Assembly (NCBI GenBank): GCA_030762175.1
Contig: JAUJEO010000019.1
Coordinates: forward strand, 1,556,001 to 1,620,000
DNA length: 64,000 nt
DNA from: Metallyticus violacea
Taxonomy: Eukaryota > Arthropoda > Insecta > Mantodea > Metallyticidae
Reading direction: 5' to 3'
Part shown: positions 1-12,268 of the stretch, piece by piece
Layout: every line of letters starts with the position of its first letter
How positions within the stretch are numbered: the first letter of the stretch is position 1
Notes under the pieces: generated by a model
Told to the model about the DNA's origin: nothing
Seen by the model: the letters and a program-made list of their open reading frames with translations, nothing else
The model's database searches: none
Program-made: the position numbers and the translations under genes

Positions 1-1340
1 AATGAAAAAAAATTCCAGATATGCTATAACTGTTCTTATGATAAATGTTTTGGTTGGGGAAAATGGAGAAATTCCAGAAAAAGTGGGCATGAAAAATGTA
101 ACAAAATATAAGTTTGCTCCTATAACATCTGTGTCAGTGGAAAGGTAATTTTTAGCCTTTAAAATGATTTTAACACACAAAAGACAGCCTAATTGTTGAA
201 AATTTGGAGAAAATCTTAATAATATATTGTGCTGCAAATTATGAAAACACAAATAAGGTGTGCTGCTTATAGTCAGTCATACTTATAAAAATGTATAAGT
301 ACTTAACTTTCCTGCATAAAAAAAGCAGTACCTAATTTAATAGTTTTGTAATCCATTTTAGATGCCAAAACTTAAAAATTTTCTTGCCTAATATTAAAAA
401 TAAGTGCCTAATTAAATCATTTTGTAACCTGCCTAAAATATCAACTTTTCATGCCTAAAATTCGGAGGTTTAATGATTACATAAAAACATTGTTTTTTTT
501 TCTCACATGATAATTACCTATTTGGCATTTATTTTAAGTATATATTACTAAATGTTTAAGCTAAAACATTATGTTTCTTTCATTACTTCATTAAGAGTTA
601 AAAGAAATGTGCAATTGGTTTTTACTTGCTTACTAAAAATTGTGCTGCATATATATTAAAGCATTATCTTAGAAATTAAATACCAATATCAAAAGTTAAT
701 AACATTTCCATAACACAATTGGTTCAACATAAATGGGTAGCTTTCCAACAGTCATATTTATCCTCCCATCTTTATCATTCACCTGTGTACACTTAGGCAT
801 AATAGTGATATTCCAATAGCTATAAGAGGAAGGTATAGTTGGCAAAATATCTCTTTTTTGCAAAATATTTTTCTACAAATCATTGTTCTCAAGATCTATA
901 TCTGGTTTAAAGGATGCCATCTATATAAGTTTCAACCATTAGAGCATGTTACTTTTTCTAATAAAACTGTTAATTCCACAAATATTAAGTTGAAATTGAC
1001 CAGAAATAATTGGTTAAATAATAAATAAAAATAAAATAAAAACTTCTATATAACAGTCTTTACCGAGCTGTGCTAAATGCCTCTACAAACTCATTCTTAA
1101 ATTTCTTTACAAATTAAATAAGTGCCAATGAAAAGAAGTTTTGTTTTAACTGAATTTTTTCAAATTTGAATGTGTAAAAATGAACTTGTGTTTCTTGAGG
1201 TATGTATATGTTCAATAACATTCTTCTCATAGGTATAACATTGTTGGTTTTATTTAATGCATTATTTCCTGGCAGTCTTTACCATATGTGATAATACCAA
1301 AATATCATCTTAAGAGATTTAGCCTTAAATTAGTTGCAGT
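1..1340. other. AT-rich stretch, no gene seen
   Basis: By position this should be DHRS12 intron 6 or beyond. I looked on the minus strand for the next DHRS12 exon (HPGWADTP-like segment) and did not find it. Confidence 0.5.
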
Positions 1341-1626
1341 ACCACCACAGGTGGCTGAGGTTATTAAGGCATGAACTTATGAGTGGGAGGTCTGGAGTTC
1401 AAATCCCACCAGGACCCTCCTCCCTTACTGAGGTTTTTCCAGATTTTCCTCAATCCTCATAAATGGCAAATACTGGGGAGGCACCCTAAACTTAGGCCTG
1501 GAACGTTTCCCTCCTTAAAAATTCCTTTCCCAGTATATCGTTTCATTTCATGTATCACCAGTGCCCACTGCCTGTGGTGCCTCAGTAGTAAAAATGGGCA
1601 TTAAACACCATTCACAAAACAAATAA
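1341..1626 (+). mobile_element. tRNA-derived SINE, family 1, copy a
   Basis: Head with a box B-like GTTCAAATCCC, a body with TGGCAAAT and the CCTAAACTTAGGCCTGGAAC block, and a tail CCTGTGGTGCCTCAGTAG...TTAAACACC. Flanked by a TAGTTGCAG direct repeat (1331 and about 1628), so the insertion limits are clear. Lies in a DHRS12 intron region. Confidence 0.8.
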
Positions 1627-1696
1627 TAGTTGCAGCTATTACCTGAGGCAATATTTATTTAAAAATCAGTGTTCAGAGTTTAGGATAATATCCCAC

Positions 1697-1832
1697 CTGT
1701 TGCCGCTTATTTTGGGCGTAAGCTGTCACACCACTAAAAGGATTCATTTTCTCAAATTGCAAGTCGTCATTGTTTAGATGCTGCAGTAACATTCCACCAG
1801 ATGAAACAAATATCACACGAGATGTTTCTGAT
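1697..1832 (-). CDS. DHRS12: DHRS12 coding exon 6 with catalytic YxxxK
   Basis: Acceptor gtgcag, 136 nt, donor gtggga. Encodes RVIFVSSGG and ends TAYAQNKRQQ, holding the catalytic Tyr and Lys. The exon ends in phase 0; the next exon is outside the window. Confidence 0.93.
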
Positions 1833-4800
1833 CTGCACAAAAAAGAATAAAATAAAATAAAATAAAAGAAAAAGAAAAAGAAAGAAAGAAAGAAGATATT
1901 ACTATGCGCTCACTTTTTTTTTTTTTTTTAATTTTAATCATTCATATTAAAAATGATTTTGTGAAATGCTATATAAATTAATATTGCATGAAAATGACAA
2001 GCACTGTAATGCAGTGCATTATAAAAAGAATGTATTGGAATCCATGGATTAGGTGTCTTAAAACATTTGATTTGCTTATTAGTACTCACTTGTTTAGAAG
2101 AGGTATCAAAAGCTTTGTCAGTATATGAGGTCCTAGGGTGTTAGTAGCAAAGTTTGTTTCCATTCCATCCTCATTTATCATCCGCTCATGCACCATGCAG
2201 CCAGCATTATTTATCTATACAATAAAAATATTATCAGGGACAATAAAATATTGAAAACATGCAGATAAGTTATATGCTAATTGTTTTGAACATACTGATG
2301 AAAAAAAAATCACATCAGTTCTTAATTTACCTGGGATCATGAACAAAGATGAGTAATGTATGATGCTTTTGTGCATTAAAAATAGGTTGGGTCTAAAATA
2401 AGGGACAGGGAACAATGACTTTTAAACTGAATTTAGCATTGTCGTTTTTCTGCAAAATAGCATATTCTGCCTTTTTTCACACCTACATACAATGGGACTA
2501 AGAAGAGATGAATCAGTTGATTGATTTGTTTTATTTATTGATGCTCTTTTATATCTCAGGTCATCAGCATCCCATTTAATTCAGGGCATGAAATGGCTGG
2601 TAAATTTTGCTGAGACCACTTCTTTCAGGCTTGAGTTTTTTTGTTTTTTTTTGTCGTAAATCTATGATACAAGACCCATGGCTTTATTTCCCTTCTGAAG
2701 GAAGCCATACTTAGGACTTTTATGCAGAAAAAAATTCATTGACCCTGGCTGGGACTGAACTTGCAATCTTAGGTTTACAAGGATATTATCTTTAGTGATG
2801 TTCCAACTACCTTTACTAAATCCTCTTATTTATGAAAAATATTGAGTGCAATTGAGTTGTAAAACCTCACATTGATTTTCTGATCATCAAAACTAAAATA
2901 AAATATACTACCTCCTCAAGTAGTAATATGTTATAGTGGATTAAAATCTTTGAAAACTATGATAAATTCTCTCTCATGCACATCCTCTTTTCTCATACAA
3001 ATACACATGAATTAAACCTACTTACTTGTAATCTTATAATTCCAAATAAAATTAAGTTTGAATGGATCTTACATGTATATAAGGTATGACAATTTCTCAA
3101 GAGAGAATCTACGAATGTTTTAAGATTTCTATGAGCAGGCATGTGATCAAATATATAACAATTAGTATTTTTAAAAGCAATTTTGCACTAGAGGAAATCT
3201 AGACTGAAAATGAGAGAGCCCAAATGAATTATTATGGATATCATTTAAATCAAAAGTAGTCTTGCCCTGGCAGCTGAGTACCTTTAACTAAACAATAATA
3301 ATCACAAAGGCAGTGATTAGACAATTCAGTGCAGAAATCATTCACTTAAAATAAATTTTTTTCTGTATAGCTTTGATTGATGCTATGAAACACTTACCAG
3401 TACATCTAATCTTTCAAAGGTTTTCTGAAACTCGGTGGCAAACTTGTAAACATTTCTTGGCTGCGACATATCTAAGACATGCACATGAACATTCTGCAAG
3501 CAGGAGATTTATATATTACAATAAGACAACAGAATTACATAACAAGGGAACTTTTTTCACATTTTTTTATTTCATTTAATTTTGAAATTAATTTTTCTTT
3601 ACCTCATTTTTGGTTTTCTCAACAATTTCTTTCTTTGCTGCCTCAGCACTTACAGAGTTCCGACAAACCATATGAACAGTTCCCCCACGTTTTGCCAATT
3701 CCAATGAAATGTTCAGTCCAATTCCACTATTTGCACCTGTAAATATCAGACATTTGTTTTGTTTAATTCTCAAACAAGTCCTTGGAGATTGTTGTTACAT
3801 TCACAAACACATTCATGCAATAAACTCTGCATTAATGGAAATATAGTAAAGGGAACTGCTTATTATAATTAAAAATTGCTTAGATAAACTCAATTAGTGC
3901 TGAATACATAATCAATTACAAAGAAAAACAAGCCTATCATTTACTGTCCTGGTAGGTCAATAAAGTTCATGTCACTGTTATATGCATCCCATCCACCAAT
4001 TCCTTGTTCCTTCTTCTGTTGCTCATCTTCTAACATTAAAAATCATTGATGAATAAAGTTTTGTGTATCATGTTACAGGATAACTGCAAATATTATCTTT
4101 ATGATAGAAATGCAACATTTTGGTAAATACTTATTTTTAATTATCTAATTCGCTTTGTTTAGATGTTTAAGATATTAAATGAAAAAAGTTACCATCATGC
4201 AGAGATTAAAATTAATTTTGATTACAAAGATTAATTAACAATACATTCTATAAAAATTCTTTGGTTTCTCTCACTTTATGTTTGCAAAAGCCTTTCATAA
4301 TTTGACATTTTCATTGCTCATATTCTCCTACCCTCTGGCTTCATATAGATTAAGTTAATGTAATGGGCACATTAATGCTACTTAGCAATTTGTTTTCCTG
4401 TTAGTTCAGCTTAAACTGAATAAGCAAACATTTGTCAAACCAAAAAGTGTCAAAATGCAACTGGAAAAATGATAAAATTACATATAACTGGTTTTTTAGC
4501 ATCATGACAGCATTATGGACCAACCATTTCTGTCCTTGTAAAACATATTGCATGTTCTGCAAATTGATAAATAATAAACTGCAGTAGTTTTGCAGTATCA
4601 ACACTATAACAAAAGACATTGTGAAAAAGCCCTCATCATCCATTGCTCTTAGAAATTTCATGTGAGCTCATTAAGTAAATCTTCTATAATATACAGCAAA
4701 GTTATAGAGTCACGGCTCTCTGAACCGACTGCTTACTGGGATAGTGCAACTGCTGAAACCAGAAAAAGGGAGATAAGAGTTGCTGTGAGTAAACTTAGTA

Positions 4801-6975
4801 TTTTTATTTTAGTATTTATATTTTATTAAAAGCCTAAAATGATAATGTATTTAAATCTGATAATAATAAGCACTAATCTGTGCTATAAGAAATGTTGAAA
4901 AGATGCCCTCAGCAGCAATACATTCCTGAATTTCATTACATGTTTTCATTCATAAAAATATGACAGTTCAGAACATGTTTATTGTGATTGAGAGATTGGT
5001 GTCTAACTTTTAAACAACAAACTATTTCTCTACCTGGAACACAGTAGTTGACAGTAGCTAAGGATGTGGGCAATGGTCTGTCAAATGTGAACAAGTGAAG
5101 CCATATGAGCGTTTAGGTTTGACTCAATCATGTAAGAATTATCCAATATGATTTACTTCACTGTGCAAGCTCTAAACAATCTTTAAGTCAAAAATCTGCA
5201 TTAAGTTCCTTCAGAAGTTTTTTAACTGTCTAGATGAAGCACATGCAATTTTGGGAAGTTTATTATTTTCACAATTATTGAAATGGTATTTTTGAAATTT
5301 GTTTCTTCTGCATAGAAAACTTTATAATAAATTAAAATGTCTATTGTCTGGGGTTATATCTTTCTCTTGTAAAAAATCTTTTCAATGCAATCCTTCTTCT
5401 GTTCTGTCATTGAAGATGCTTTATCTGAGATGAAATAAACTAGCTTTTGGCATTCCAGTTTAAACTTTGTAGCTAACCACTTCAATCACAGCTTTAAATG
5501 CATCATAAATTACAGTATGGCCATACCCAGTAATTTTAAATTATGTTTAATTCACAATTCATTCCCTTTACATAGACTGCTAGCACTGCTGTATCTTTCA
5601 CATCTGTAATTTCAAGTACAAGTGAGCATCACATTAGAGTTGGAAATTCTGACTTTAATTGTTCCTACACATTCCTATCTAAATGTACAATGCCTTCTGA
5701 TACTGTCCTGTCTGATGAACTATTTTCTTGAAAGTTGGGATTAATCTTACATCAATATCTTCAACAGCTATAATTAAACAATCTTTAAAAATTTTGCCTG
5801 ATAAAATAGCTTAGGTAAGTGAGTAATACCCTTGGAAATCTTGTTGTTGGTATAACCACCATGGACAAATAATTTTTATAGCACCTTGCTCAACATTACT
5901 GACATTTTATGCTTGAAATGTTCCAAGACTTTTTCTCAAGCTGTCTAATAGTTTTTGCTTACTAATCTTCACAATATATGTTACTGAAGGGTCTTCATAT
6001 TATATCATATATTTCTTCAATCTGTGGATCCTATAATGAGTTTAGCCAACTCAGAGTTAGTCTAATCTAGGATATAGATTTCTTCAGAAATTGCATGTAC
6101 TTTTGATGAAATTGTCACTCTTCATATTTAGAAATTTTTATCTGGTGTAGATAGTAATAGATGCCAATTTTTTTATATTAAAACGTCATCTTAAGAGGGG
6201 GGGGGGACCAATGGTAACGTAATTATTTACATCTAGAATATTTATTAAGTATTTACATTAAAATATTTACAAAACAGAATCAATTCAACAGAGAAAAATT
6301 AGTACATTTATATTCTGAATGTGTGAAATCCTCCTCTGTTTAGAACGAGTAAGTGATAAGGTATCTTTTTAATCACAACCAGAACTTATTTTTATTAGCA
6401 TAAGTTTCTTTGTAGATGAGAGAAGTGAATTAAATAATACTATACCATTGTGGTAAACACATTTTTGGAATGCCTGCAACTTGTTACTTGGTTTGTGTAA
6501 GTTCTGCCTGTATCTGGTTTCTTTGCTGTGTATATCTGAGTCTTTTTTATGAATACTTCTGAGTTGTCTACTAAAAATTAAAGTACAGATAGAATAAACT
6601 TGCAAGCTAATAGTAAAATTTCAAATGTTTTGAATAGTGGTTTACAATGAATTAATCATTTCACCCCTGCCATTTATTCTTATTATTCTTTTTTGTATAA
6701 GAAATTTTTTTTATCATTTACTGAATTTCCTCAGAACATTGTTCCGTAAGTTATTAAGGAATGGAAGTAAGCATAATATACTGTTTTTACTGTTCATTTA
6801 TAAAATGAACTAATGACCTGATTGCAAAACTTGCCGAGCTCAGTTTGGGTAAGATGTAATCAATATTAATCAATATTTCCAATTCATATTATAATCAATC
6901 ATAAGACCAAGAAATATTATGTTAATAGATTCGATAATTTATTGCCTTCATGTTGTAATTTTAGAACTGAGCCTT

Positions 6976-7011
<36 letters not shown>

Positions 7012-10000
7012 TTAATGCATTTCATTTCTTCAAAGTTTATATGAATTTTGTTACCATCAAACCAATTATTTAGTACATTGAAAATATCATTGGATAAATC
7101 ATTTGCAAAAATAATTGGATAAGTATGTTTGTTTATTACTGAGGGGAGATCATTGATATATAGTAAAAATAATAATGGACCCAAAATAGAATCTTGAAGA
7201 ACACTGTGCTTTACTACTGACCATTACAACATGTAATTACTGAAGGAATTTATTACAGCGTTTTGCTTGCTGTTTTATAAACGTGATGCAATTCATTGAT
7301 AAACTTTCACCTTAATACCATTATTGGATAATTAATTTTAAATATGTTATGATTTACACAGTCAAAAGCATTTGATAAATCAAAGAATATTCCTAATGTA
7401 TTAAATTTATTATCAAGGACTTTTGAGAACTTCATTAGTAAATTAGAAAGTAGCATCATTTGTTGACATGTTTTTTCCTAGATCCAACTGTCCCATTGCT
7501 AAAATATTATTTTTATCTAGATGGTGATGTATTCTTTTGAACAGTAGTTTTCAAATATTTTGGAGAAAGCTGTTACTTTGTCTGTAGTTTGACATTAGTG
7601 ATGCTTGCCCTTTCTTATATAACGATTTAACAATAGAATATTTTAACCTATCCGGAAATGTCCCTGTTAAAATGGAGAAGCTACATACATGACTTAAAAG
7701 TGATTGCTAATATTGTCAGCACAACTTTTCAGTATTTTTGTAGTTATTTCATCACATCCTTGTAAATTCTTGATTTTGAAGGATTATATTGCTTTTTTAT
7801 TTTAGTTGCACTTATGGGTTAGTACTCAGAAGTAAATTTTTCCAATTGCACTTCATTTAGATATGAAATTGGGTATTTCTTGTGTTATTTCTTTATCAGT
7901 AAATTTTCTGCTACCCAAATGAAATATTCATTAAATAAGGTTGCTATTGGTTGTGGATCTTTTGTGATAATTTAATTTACTGTATTTTTTTTCTTTTCAT
8001 CTTTTGAGCGATATTTATAAGTTTCACTTTTTATAATATTCCAGATAGTCTTAGGTTTGTTATATGAGGAGTGTATTTGTCTTTCATAGCAAAGTTTTTA
8101 GCTGTATTTGTAAAAAATATTTTTAGAATTTTGTAGTAATTTTTATTATGCTATCTACTCCTATGTCTATGTGTTTGCAAGCTATTTTGATACCTTGAGA
8201 TGGCCAATCATTTCTAGATATATTACTACTTTTCTTTATATTAGATGGAAAACTGAGTTGTGGACCCTTACGAGAGTTATGAAAGTATTTAAGAAGGACT
8301 TAAACATGTAATTTACATGTTTGGTCTTGTATATTTCCTCCCACTATTTTCTGTAAGCTGGTCATTAAATTTTTTTATGCTTTTGTTGTTAATGCTTTTA
8401 TGGTTGGTTATATGGTTCACTATTCTGCAATTGGAAACATAATTTTCAGCAACTGTTGATCATGATTGAAAGTTCATTAATTAGGGGTTGGATTTCATGG
8501 TACTTTATTTTAGACATATGTTAATACTTTTATGCTTCACTTACCATTGAATTATACAGGAGATGTTTCACAGCTGATGATGTGGGCAAAAACCTGTGAA
8601 ACATTCAATGGTAAGTGGAGATAAGAGTATTAACCTAAACTTAGGTATTCATTTTTTACACTAAATTCCACTCACTTACACAAAAGTAAGACGCGTTTTG
8701 GGATTACTTTTGTGTAAGTGAGTGAAGTTTAGTGTAAAAAATGATACCTAAGTTTAGGTTATATTGCCATTCCATTGTCAACAGCTTCGTAAGTATAATA
8801 TTTGTAAGAGTATTAAATCGACTCAATAGTTAAATAAGAATATAATAATTGCTTCACTGTATTAGTTCTGACACGAAATTAAATTTAAATTTAATATGTT
8901 ATATTATTACATTAACAAGTGAAGTGAACTTAATTCTGCTCCACATACCAAACAATATGCATTTCCAATAAGGCAAAATATTCTTTCCATTCTGCATAAA
9001 TGCAAGTAAGAATTCATGTTAAAATAATACTTTACCATTATTTAACATGCACACTGCATAACAATCAAACAAGGAGGGAAGGAACGGAGATGTGACAGGT
9101 AAGGTTCACTAAACCTGGTGCACAACTTCCCTAGACATCAGTGAAGAATAAAAAAAACTCAGGTGTCAAGAGTAGCTGGTCAATATTAAAAGCATTATTA
9201 CTAGCCTTCCTAGAATTTAGAGTGAGAGGAATTGAGAAGTGGGTGCTCAATTTTTCCAATTGTATGTTAAAAGACGGATGCTTCTACTAATTTATTAGAG
9301 GGCATCAAAAATCAGAGGATCACAAGGGCAAAGGCAAAATTAGAGCACTTCATATGGAAGAATTAGGAAATAACATAAGGGGAAGGGAGGGACTTGTTCT
9401 GGGTAGAGCAGGAAAATAGAGCTAATTTAGATTAAAAGTAAAAAAGGAAGTGTCAACTATGTGGAAAATAGATAAGGATTTACAGTGTATAATTGAATGC
9501 CCAGAAACAAAAGCATGTAGAGGAGTAGTATGGATGAGAAAATGGGATAATTACTGATAGTAATTTTGACATGAATTAAAAATTGTTGGAAATGGCAGTA
9601 AGGAGTTTTTGAGAAAATTGGGTAACTGGTAGGGAAAGTAAGAGAGAAGTGGTGAAGAAGAAAGTGATTAATTAAAGAAAAGGTATATTATCTCTGAATG
9701 GGGTAGAGTGGAAAGTAGGATCTATTACATATGCAACCAGGTTGTTAATTATATAAGATCCTAAAGGGGAAAAAAACAAGCACTCCAAGATAAGTTGTAC
9801 ATTTTGTAAAAGTTGATGTAAATTTAATTGTAATGTTTGCTGAAATAAAATTCATTCATTCATACTCATTTATGTCCATTATGTGCAATAATTGAATAAA
9901 ATACTATATTTAACTAATTCTATTTATTTATTTATTTATTTATTTATTTATACTGGTAGAGTTAAGGTCTTAGAGCCTTTTCTTCCATTCAACCAGTCTT

Positions 10001-12268
10001 GGATAGAGACATGCATGTATGAACACATGATTTCCAAAAGAAGTTGCTCTGGAATAAGGGTAAGCAGTGTATGATGAAATAACAAGAGAGGTTGCACAAG
10101 AGAAGTAACAAGGACTTAATATGTAGGAACAGTAGTGGACAAATACAAAAAAATGAGCAATAACTAAAAAATTCTTTTCAACAATAACCAGTACGCTTTG
10201 CCTGAACTTCTCTGCATTTTCAGATGTCACAATATTTTTAATTGAACACAGGAAACTCAGATCCTGTTGCAATAAATTTGGATTCATAACAATTTAATAT
10301 GCACTGTAAAGGAGGAGATCAAACTGTAAATCATTTAACATTCCTTGTGAAAAATTTCAGGAACAGAGAAACCATCTAATACAAGATATTAAAATCAATG
10401 GAGTCGGTCCTAACATTAATGACCAATTTGTCCCTTGCTATCTTCAGCAGTATGAAATTTATTAAAAAATAGATTTTTCAATATTATAGTCATAGATTAG
10501 GAAATAAAATTATATTAGCATTAATAGATTAGTTATATGACAACTCAGTAGAGGCAACATAGAGAAATCAATGTGAAAGGAAAAACATTTTTAATGTTTG
10601 TTATGTATTTATGTAAATGGAATCTAAGCTATATAAAATGTACCTTACTGTTAAAAAAATGTAAAATATTTAGACAAAGTAAAATTTGTTGATAAAGCAT
10701 GTAATGGGACAAGCTGTTAAAAAGGTAAACATTTTTTTTAAAAAATGCATGCAAACATGCATACAGATGCTATAAAGTGAAAATAAAAGGATAAAGTGGT
10801 ACTTACTAAGCTGTTTAAATAGATTAATAAAATCAGTGTATAAAATAAAAAATGAAAATACTGCAATATTTATACAATGGCAATCCTACAATTCATACAA
10901 TATACAAAGCAACTCTGTTTTGGTATACTATTTCATGTGGAAATATGAGATTAGAAAATTCACATTTGATGATGATGAGTATAGTTTGAGGGTGCAAACT
11001 GCTGAGGTCATTAGTGCCCTCAATTCCATAATTCCAAAAATTCTTCAACTGAATAAAAGACTTTAGATTTCAACCAGCTATTTACATGTGATTTGAATTT
11101 ATTTGTTGGAAGTGAACATATGGTGCTTGGTAGTCTTTTAAATAGAACTATACCTAAATACTTATAGCTGTTATGTATTTTAGAAAGATTTGAGAATGGC
11201 ACATCTATGTTTTGATAATATCAAGTGTTGTACCTATGAATTGTGCACCTAAGATAGAATTCATGCTGATTTCCCTTTATAAATACTCAGGAGCTATAAA
11301 TAAAAGCCCTGGCACTGTCATAATGGTGACAAATGCCAGCAATGCATAAATTACTATTAATTTTTTATGGTTTTGGTAGCTACTAATTTTAAATAAGAGG
11401 CCAATTAGCTCAAAAGAACCAATTTGTGGGAAATAAAAGTCAACCAAGCGTGAAAATCTGCATATGACAAATATGAGACAACATAATAACATTCTTTTGA
11501 ATCATATGTTCAAACACTGCAACTTAATTTACAGTGCTTATGGCCTTAAAGCATTTTCAGCATTGAAAGATCACCATTTATAATGGTAATCTGTGCATTT
11601 TATTATGAATAAGTAAAAAACTATTTAAGTACCTGTCACCATGTAAACTCTGCTAGTGCAATCAACTTTAAGATCTGCCTTGTTGAAATATTTTGATGCT
11701 GATTCATATCCACCTCTGAAAGCAGTCATCATGGCAAAAATTATAATATCTTTTGCAAAGTTTTATTTAAATACTCTAGTTTTAATTAATATCTTATTTG
11801 CACAATCAAAATAAAATATTAATTTATCTTTATATTATTTATCTGATTATAGATATCAGAATAAGCCACATGAACTGCAAAATTTTACATATACTAATGA
11901 TTATTGATATGTGTATGAATCATTTGTAAAAATATGTTACTGAGTCATAAATCTTTTTTTATATTTACCTGGCTATCTGCAAAGCTTATAATAATCTTTA
12001 AAAACACAAACTGGTATAATTGATTATTGCACATTGTTTCTTTGCTCAAGTGAAATAATGTTTTCAGGTTGTTTTATATGTTGCATCTTCCATTTCTAAC
12101 TAGATATTGTAATGAGCCATTATCATTTTTTTATTTGTTATATGTGCAAGTAATATATCCTAACTTTAAAATTCCTTAAGCTACTCCTTATTTTAAAGAC
12201 ATGTTCACTCACTTTGTGTACTGCTGCCATCCTTTCAGGAACCAAACTGCATTTCTATACAGTGACAT
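1697..12268 (-). CDS. DHRS12: DHRS12-like short-chain dehydrogenase/reductase, 3' end outside window
   Basis: Six coding exons (12268-12213, 11715-11633, 3736-3603, 3493-3398, 2214-2090, 1832-1697) join with consistent phase into about 210 residues. The protein starts MSLYRNAVWFLKG, the conserved DHRS12 N-terminus. Classical SDR motifs follow in order: the cofactor loop TGANSGIG across the exon 2/3 junction, RGGTVHMVCR, LINNAG at the start of exon 5, VSSGG, and the catalytic YAQNK (YxxxK) near the end of exon 6. Family knowledge: an NAD(P)-dependent oxidoreductase of the SDR superfamily whose substrate is poorly defined. All introns have GT/AG ends. Intron 2 is about 7.9 kb and filled with mobile DNA. 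The remaining C-terminal third should lie to the left of position 1; I saw no further exon in 1-1690. The identification is from memory of the family and is strong. Confidence 0.93.
1836..1896. repeat. A-rich simple repeat (AAAAT)n/(AAAG)n
   Basis: Runs of AAAAT and then AAAGA/AAAG units just upstream (in gene sense) of the DHRS12 exon 6 acceptor. Confidence 0.85.
2090..2214 (-). CDS. DHRS12: DHRS12 coding exon 5
   Basis: Acceptor gtatag, 125 nt, donor gtgagt. Opens with INNAGCMV and carries NFATNTLGPHILTKLL, the conserved helix after the NNAG motif. Confidence 0.93.
2512..2815 (-). mobile_element. tRNA-derived SINE, family 2, copy a
   Basis: Shares CTCAGGTCATCAGC, AAGCCATACTTAGGA and a degenerate box B region with the copies at 27497 and 36909. 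Head at the right end, so minus orientation; moderately decayed. Confidence 0.7.
3398..3493 (-). CDS. DHRS12: DHRS12 coding exon 4
   Basis: Acceptor cttgcag, 96 nt (32 codons), donor gtaagt. Encodes VHVHVLDMSQPRNVYKF through RLDVL, matching the D-loop region before NNAG. Confidence 0.93.
3603..3736 (-). CDS. DHRS12: DHRS12 coding exon 3
   Basis: Acceptor tttacag, 134 nt, donor gtaaag. Completes TGANSGIG and continues with the LELAKRGGTVHMVCR segment of the Rossmann fold. Confidence 0.94.
3780..5040. other. Left part of DHRS12 intron 2, nothing recognised
   Basis: AT-rich sequence without a family I recognise. Short ORFs here have no coding character. Confidence 0.5.
5050..6150 (-). pseudogene. 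hAT-like (SCAND3/ZBED5-type) transposase remnant
   Basis: On the minus strand, translation with several frame changes gives pieces that follow the order of the hAT-derived SCAND3/GTF2IRD2-like protein: DVKDTAVLAVYVKGMN, then ISDKASSMTEQKKDCIEKI (matching the usual TDGApsMtGkkkG region), then a FKNTISIIVKIINF piece. Many stops and frameshifts make it a dead fossil. Identified from memory of the family; a protein search with frame correction would settle it. Confidence 0.5.
6196..6207. repeat. Poly(G) run
   Basis: About eleven G in a row in otherwise AT-rich DNA. Confidence 0.8.
6240..8440 (-). mobile_element. Non-LTR retrotransposon (CR1/jockey-like) remnant
   Basis: Minus-strand frames give scattered reverse transcriptase pieces: GIFFDLSNAFDCVNH (about 7410-7350), LGPLLFLLYINDLPSV (about 7185-7140) with IIFANDLS where FADDT/S is expected, and a C-terminal SNKLQAFQKCVYHNGIVLFN piece (6605-6369). 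Stops and frameshifts throughout. Lies in DHRS12 intron 2. Confidence 0.7.
6981..7006. repeat. (GT)n microsatellite
   Basis: About 13 GT units; it interrupts the LINE reverse transcriptase remnant. Confidence 0.95.
8571..8611 (+). ncRNA. Hammerhead-like motif in PLE end
   Basis: ACAG-CTGATGA, a stem II region TGTGGGC/..CCTGTG, then GAAAC and AATGGTA. The related copy at 42456 pairs stem II better. Core intact, stem II imperfect. Confidence 0.45.
8634..8804 (+). mobile_element. Palindromic PLE mini-insertion with 12-bp target duplication
   Basis: Arms at 8634-8689 and 8704-8760 are near-perfect inverted copies of a PLE end (CCTAAACTTAGGTATTCATT and its complement) around a 14-nt loop. A 44-bp tail follows on the right only. 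TAAGAGTATTAA is duplicated at 8622-8633 and 8805-8816. The arm sequence also ends the PLE at 15546-16985. Confidence 0.75.
9060..9880 (+). mobile_element. 3' fragment of a non-LTR retrotransposon
   Basis: Plus-strand pieces such as DKDLQCIIECPETKACRG (about 9472-9525) and VVWMRKWD follow the C-terminal region after the RT of a LINE like the one at 62-64 kb. Stops are frequent. Ends with AATAAAATTCATTCATTC repeats near 9860. Confidence 0.55.
9921..9951. repeat. (TTTA)n microsatellite
   Basis: Seven to eight TTTA units. Confidence 0.9.
10290..10500 (+). mobile_element. Possible LINE C-terminal scrap
   Basis: A plus-strand frame shows ETVNHLTFL and KFIKK-type residues typical of the tail after a LINE RT. 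Short and decayed, hence tentative. Confidence 0.3.
11020..11260 (-). mobile_element. CR1/jockey-like LINE C-terminal fragment
   Basis: The 60-residue frame contains NSYKYLGIVLFKRLPSTIC and FYSVEEFLE, the usual C-terminus of CR1/jockey-type ORF2 proteins. No RT remains next to it. Confidence 0.6.
11633..11715 (-). CDS. DHRS12: DHRS12 coding exon 2
   Basis: Acceptor tttcag, 83 nt, donor gtact. Encodes GGYESASKYFNKADL and ends with VYMVT plus the first base of the Gly codon of the cofactor loop. Confidence 0.92.
12213..12268 (-). CDS. DHRS12: DHRS12 coding exon 1
   Basis: ATG at 12268-12266, reading MSLYRNAVWFLKGWQQYT and ending two bases into a Lys codon before a gtgagt donor. The start is chosen because the MSLYR start is the family N-terminus. 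Confidence 0.92.

Larger units (their letters stand above)
8525..8885 (+). mobile_element. Palindromic PLE end with hammerhead-like centre, split by a second palindrome
   Basis: Arms TTTATGCTTCACTTACCATT and AATGGTAAGTGGAGATAAGA (8530-8630) face each other around a hammerhead-like core at 8571-8611. The right side continues after the nested insertion at 8817 with a tail ending near GTATTAGTTCTGAC. The same tail and arm sequence occurs at 42110-42545, which marks it as a PLE terminal segment without ORF. Confidence 0.65.

Noticed and set aside
3479..3742. Plus-strand ORFs at 3373-3742
   Set aside because: They are the antisense of DHRS12 exons 3 and 4.
11277..11492. 71-codon hydrophobic minus-strand ORF
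   Set aside because: Low-complexity hydrophobic frame in AT-rich DNA next to a LINE scrap; no motif or splice context.
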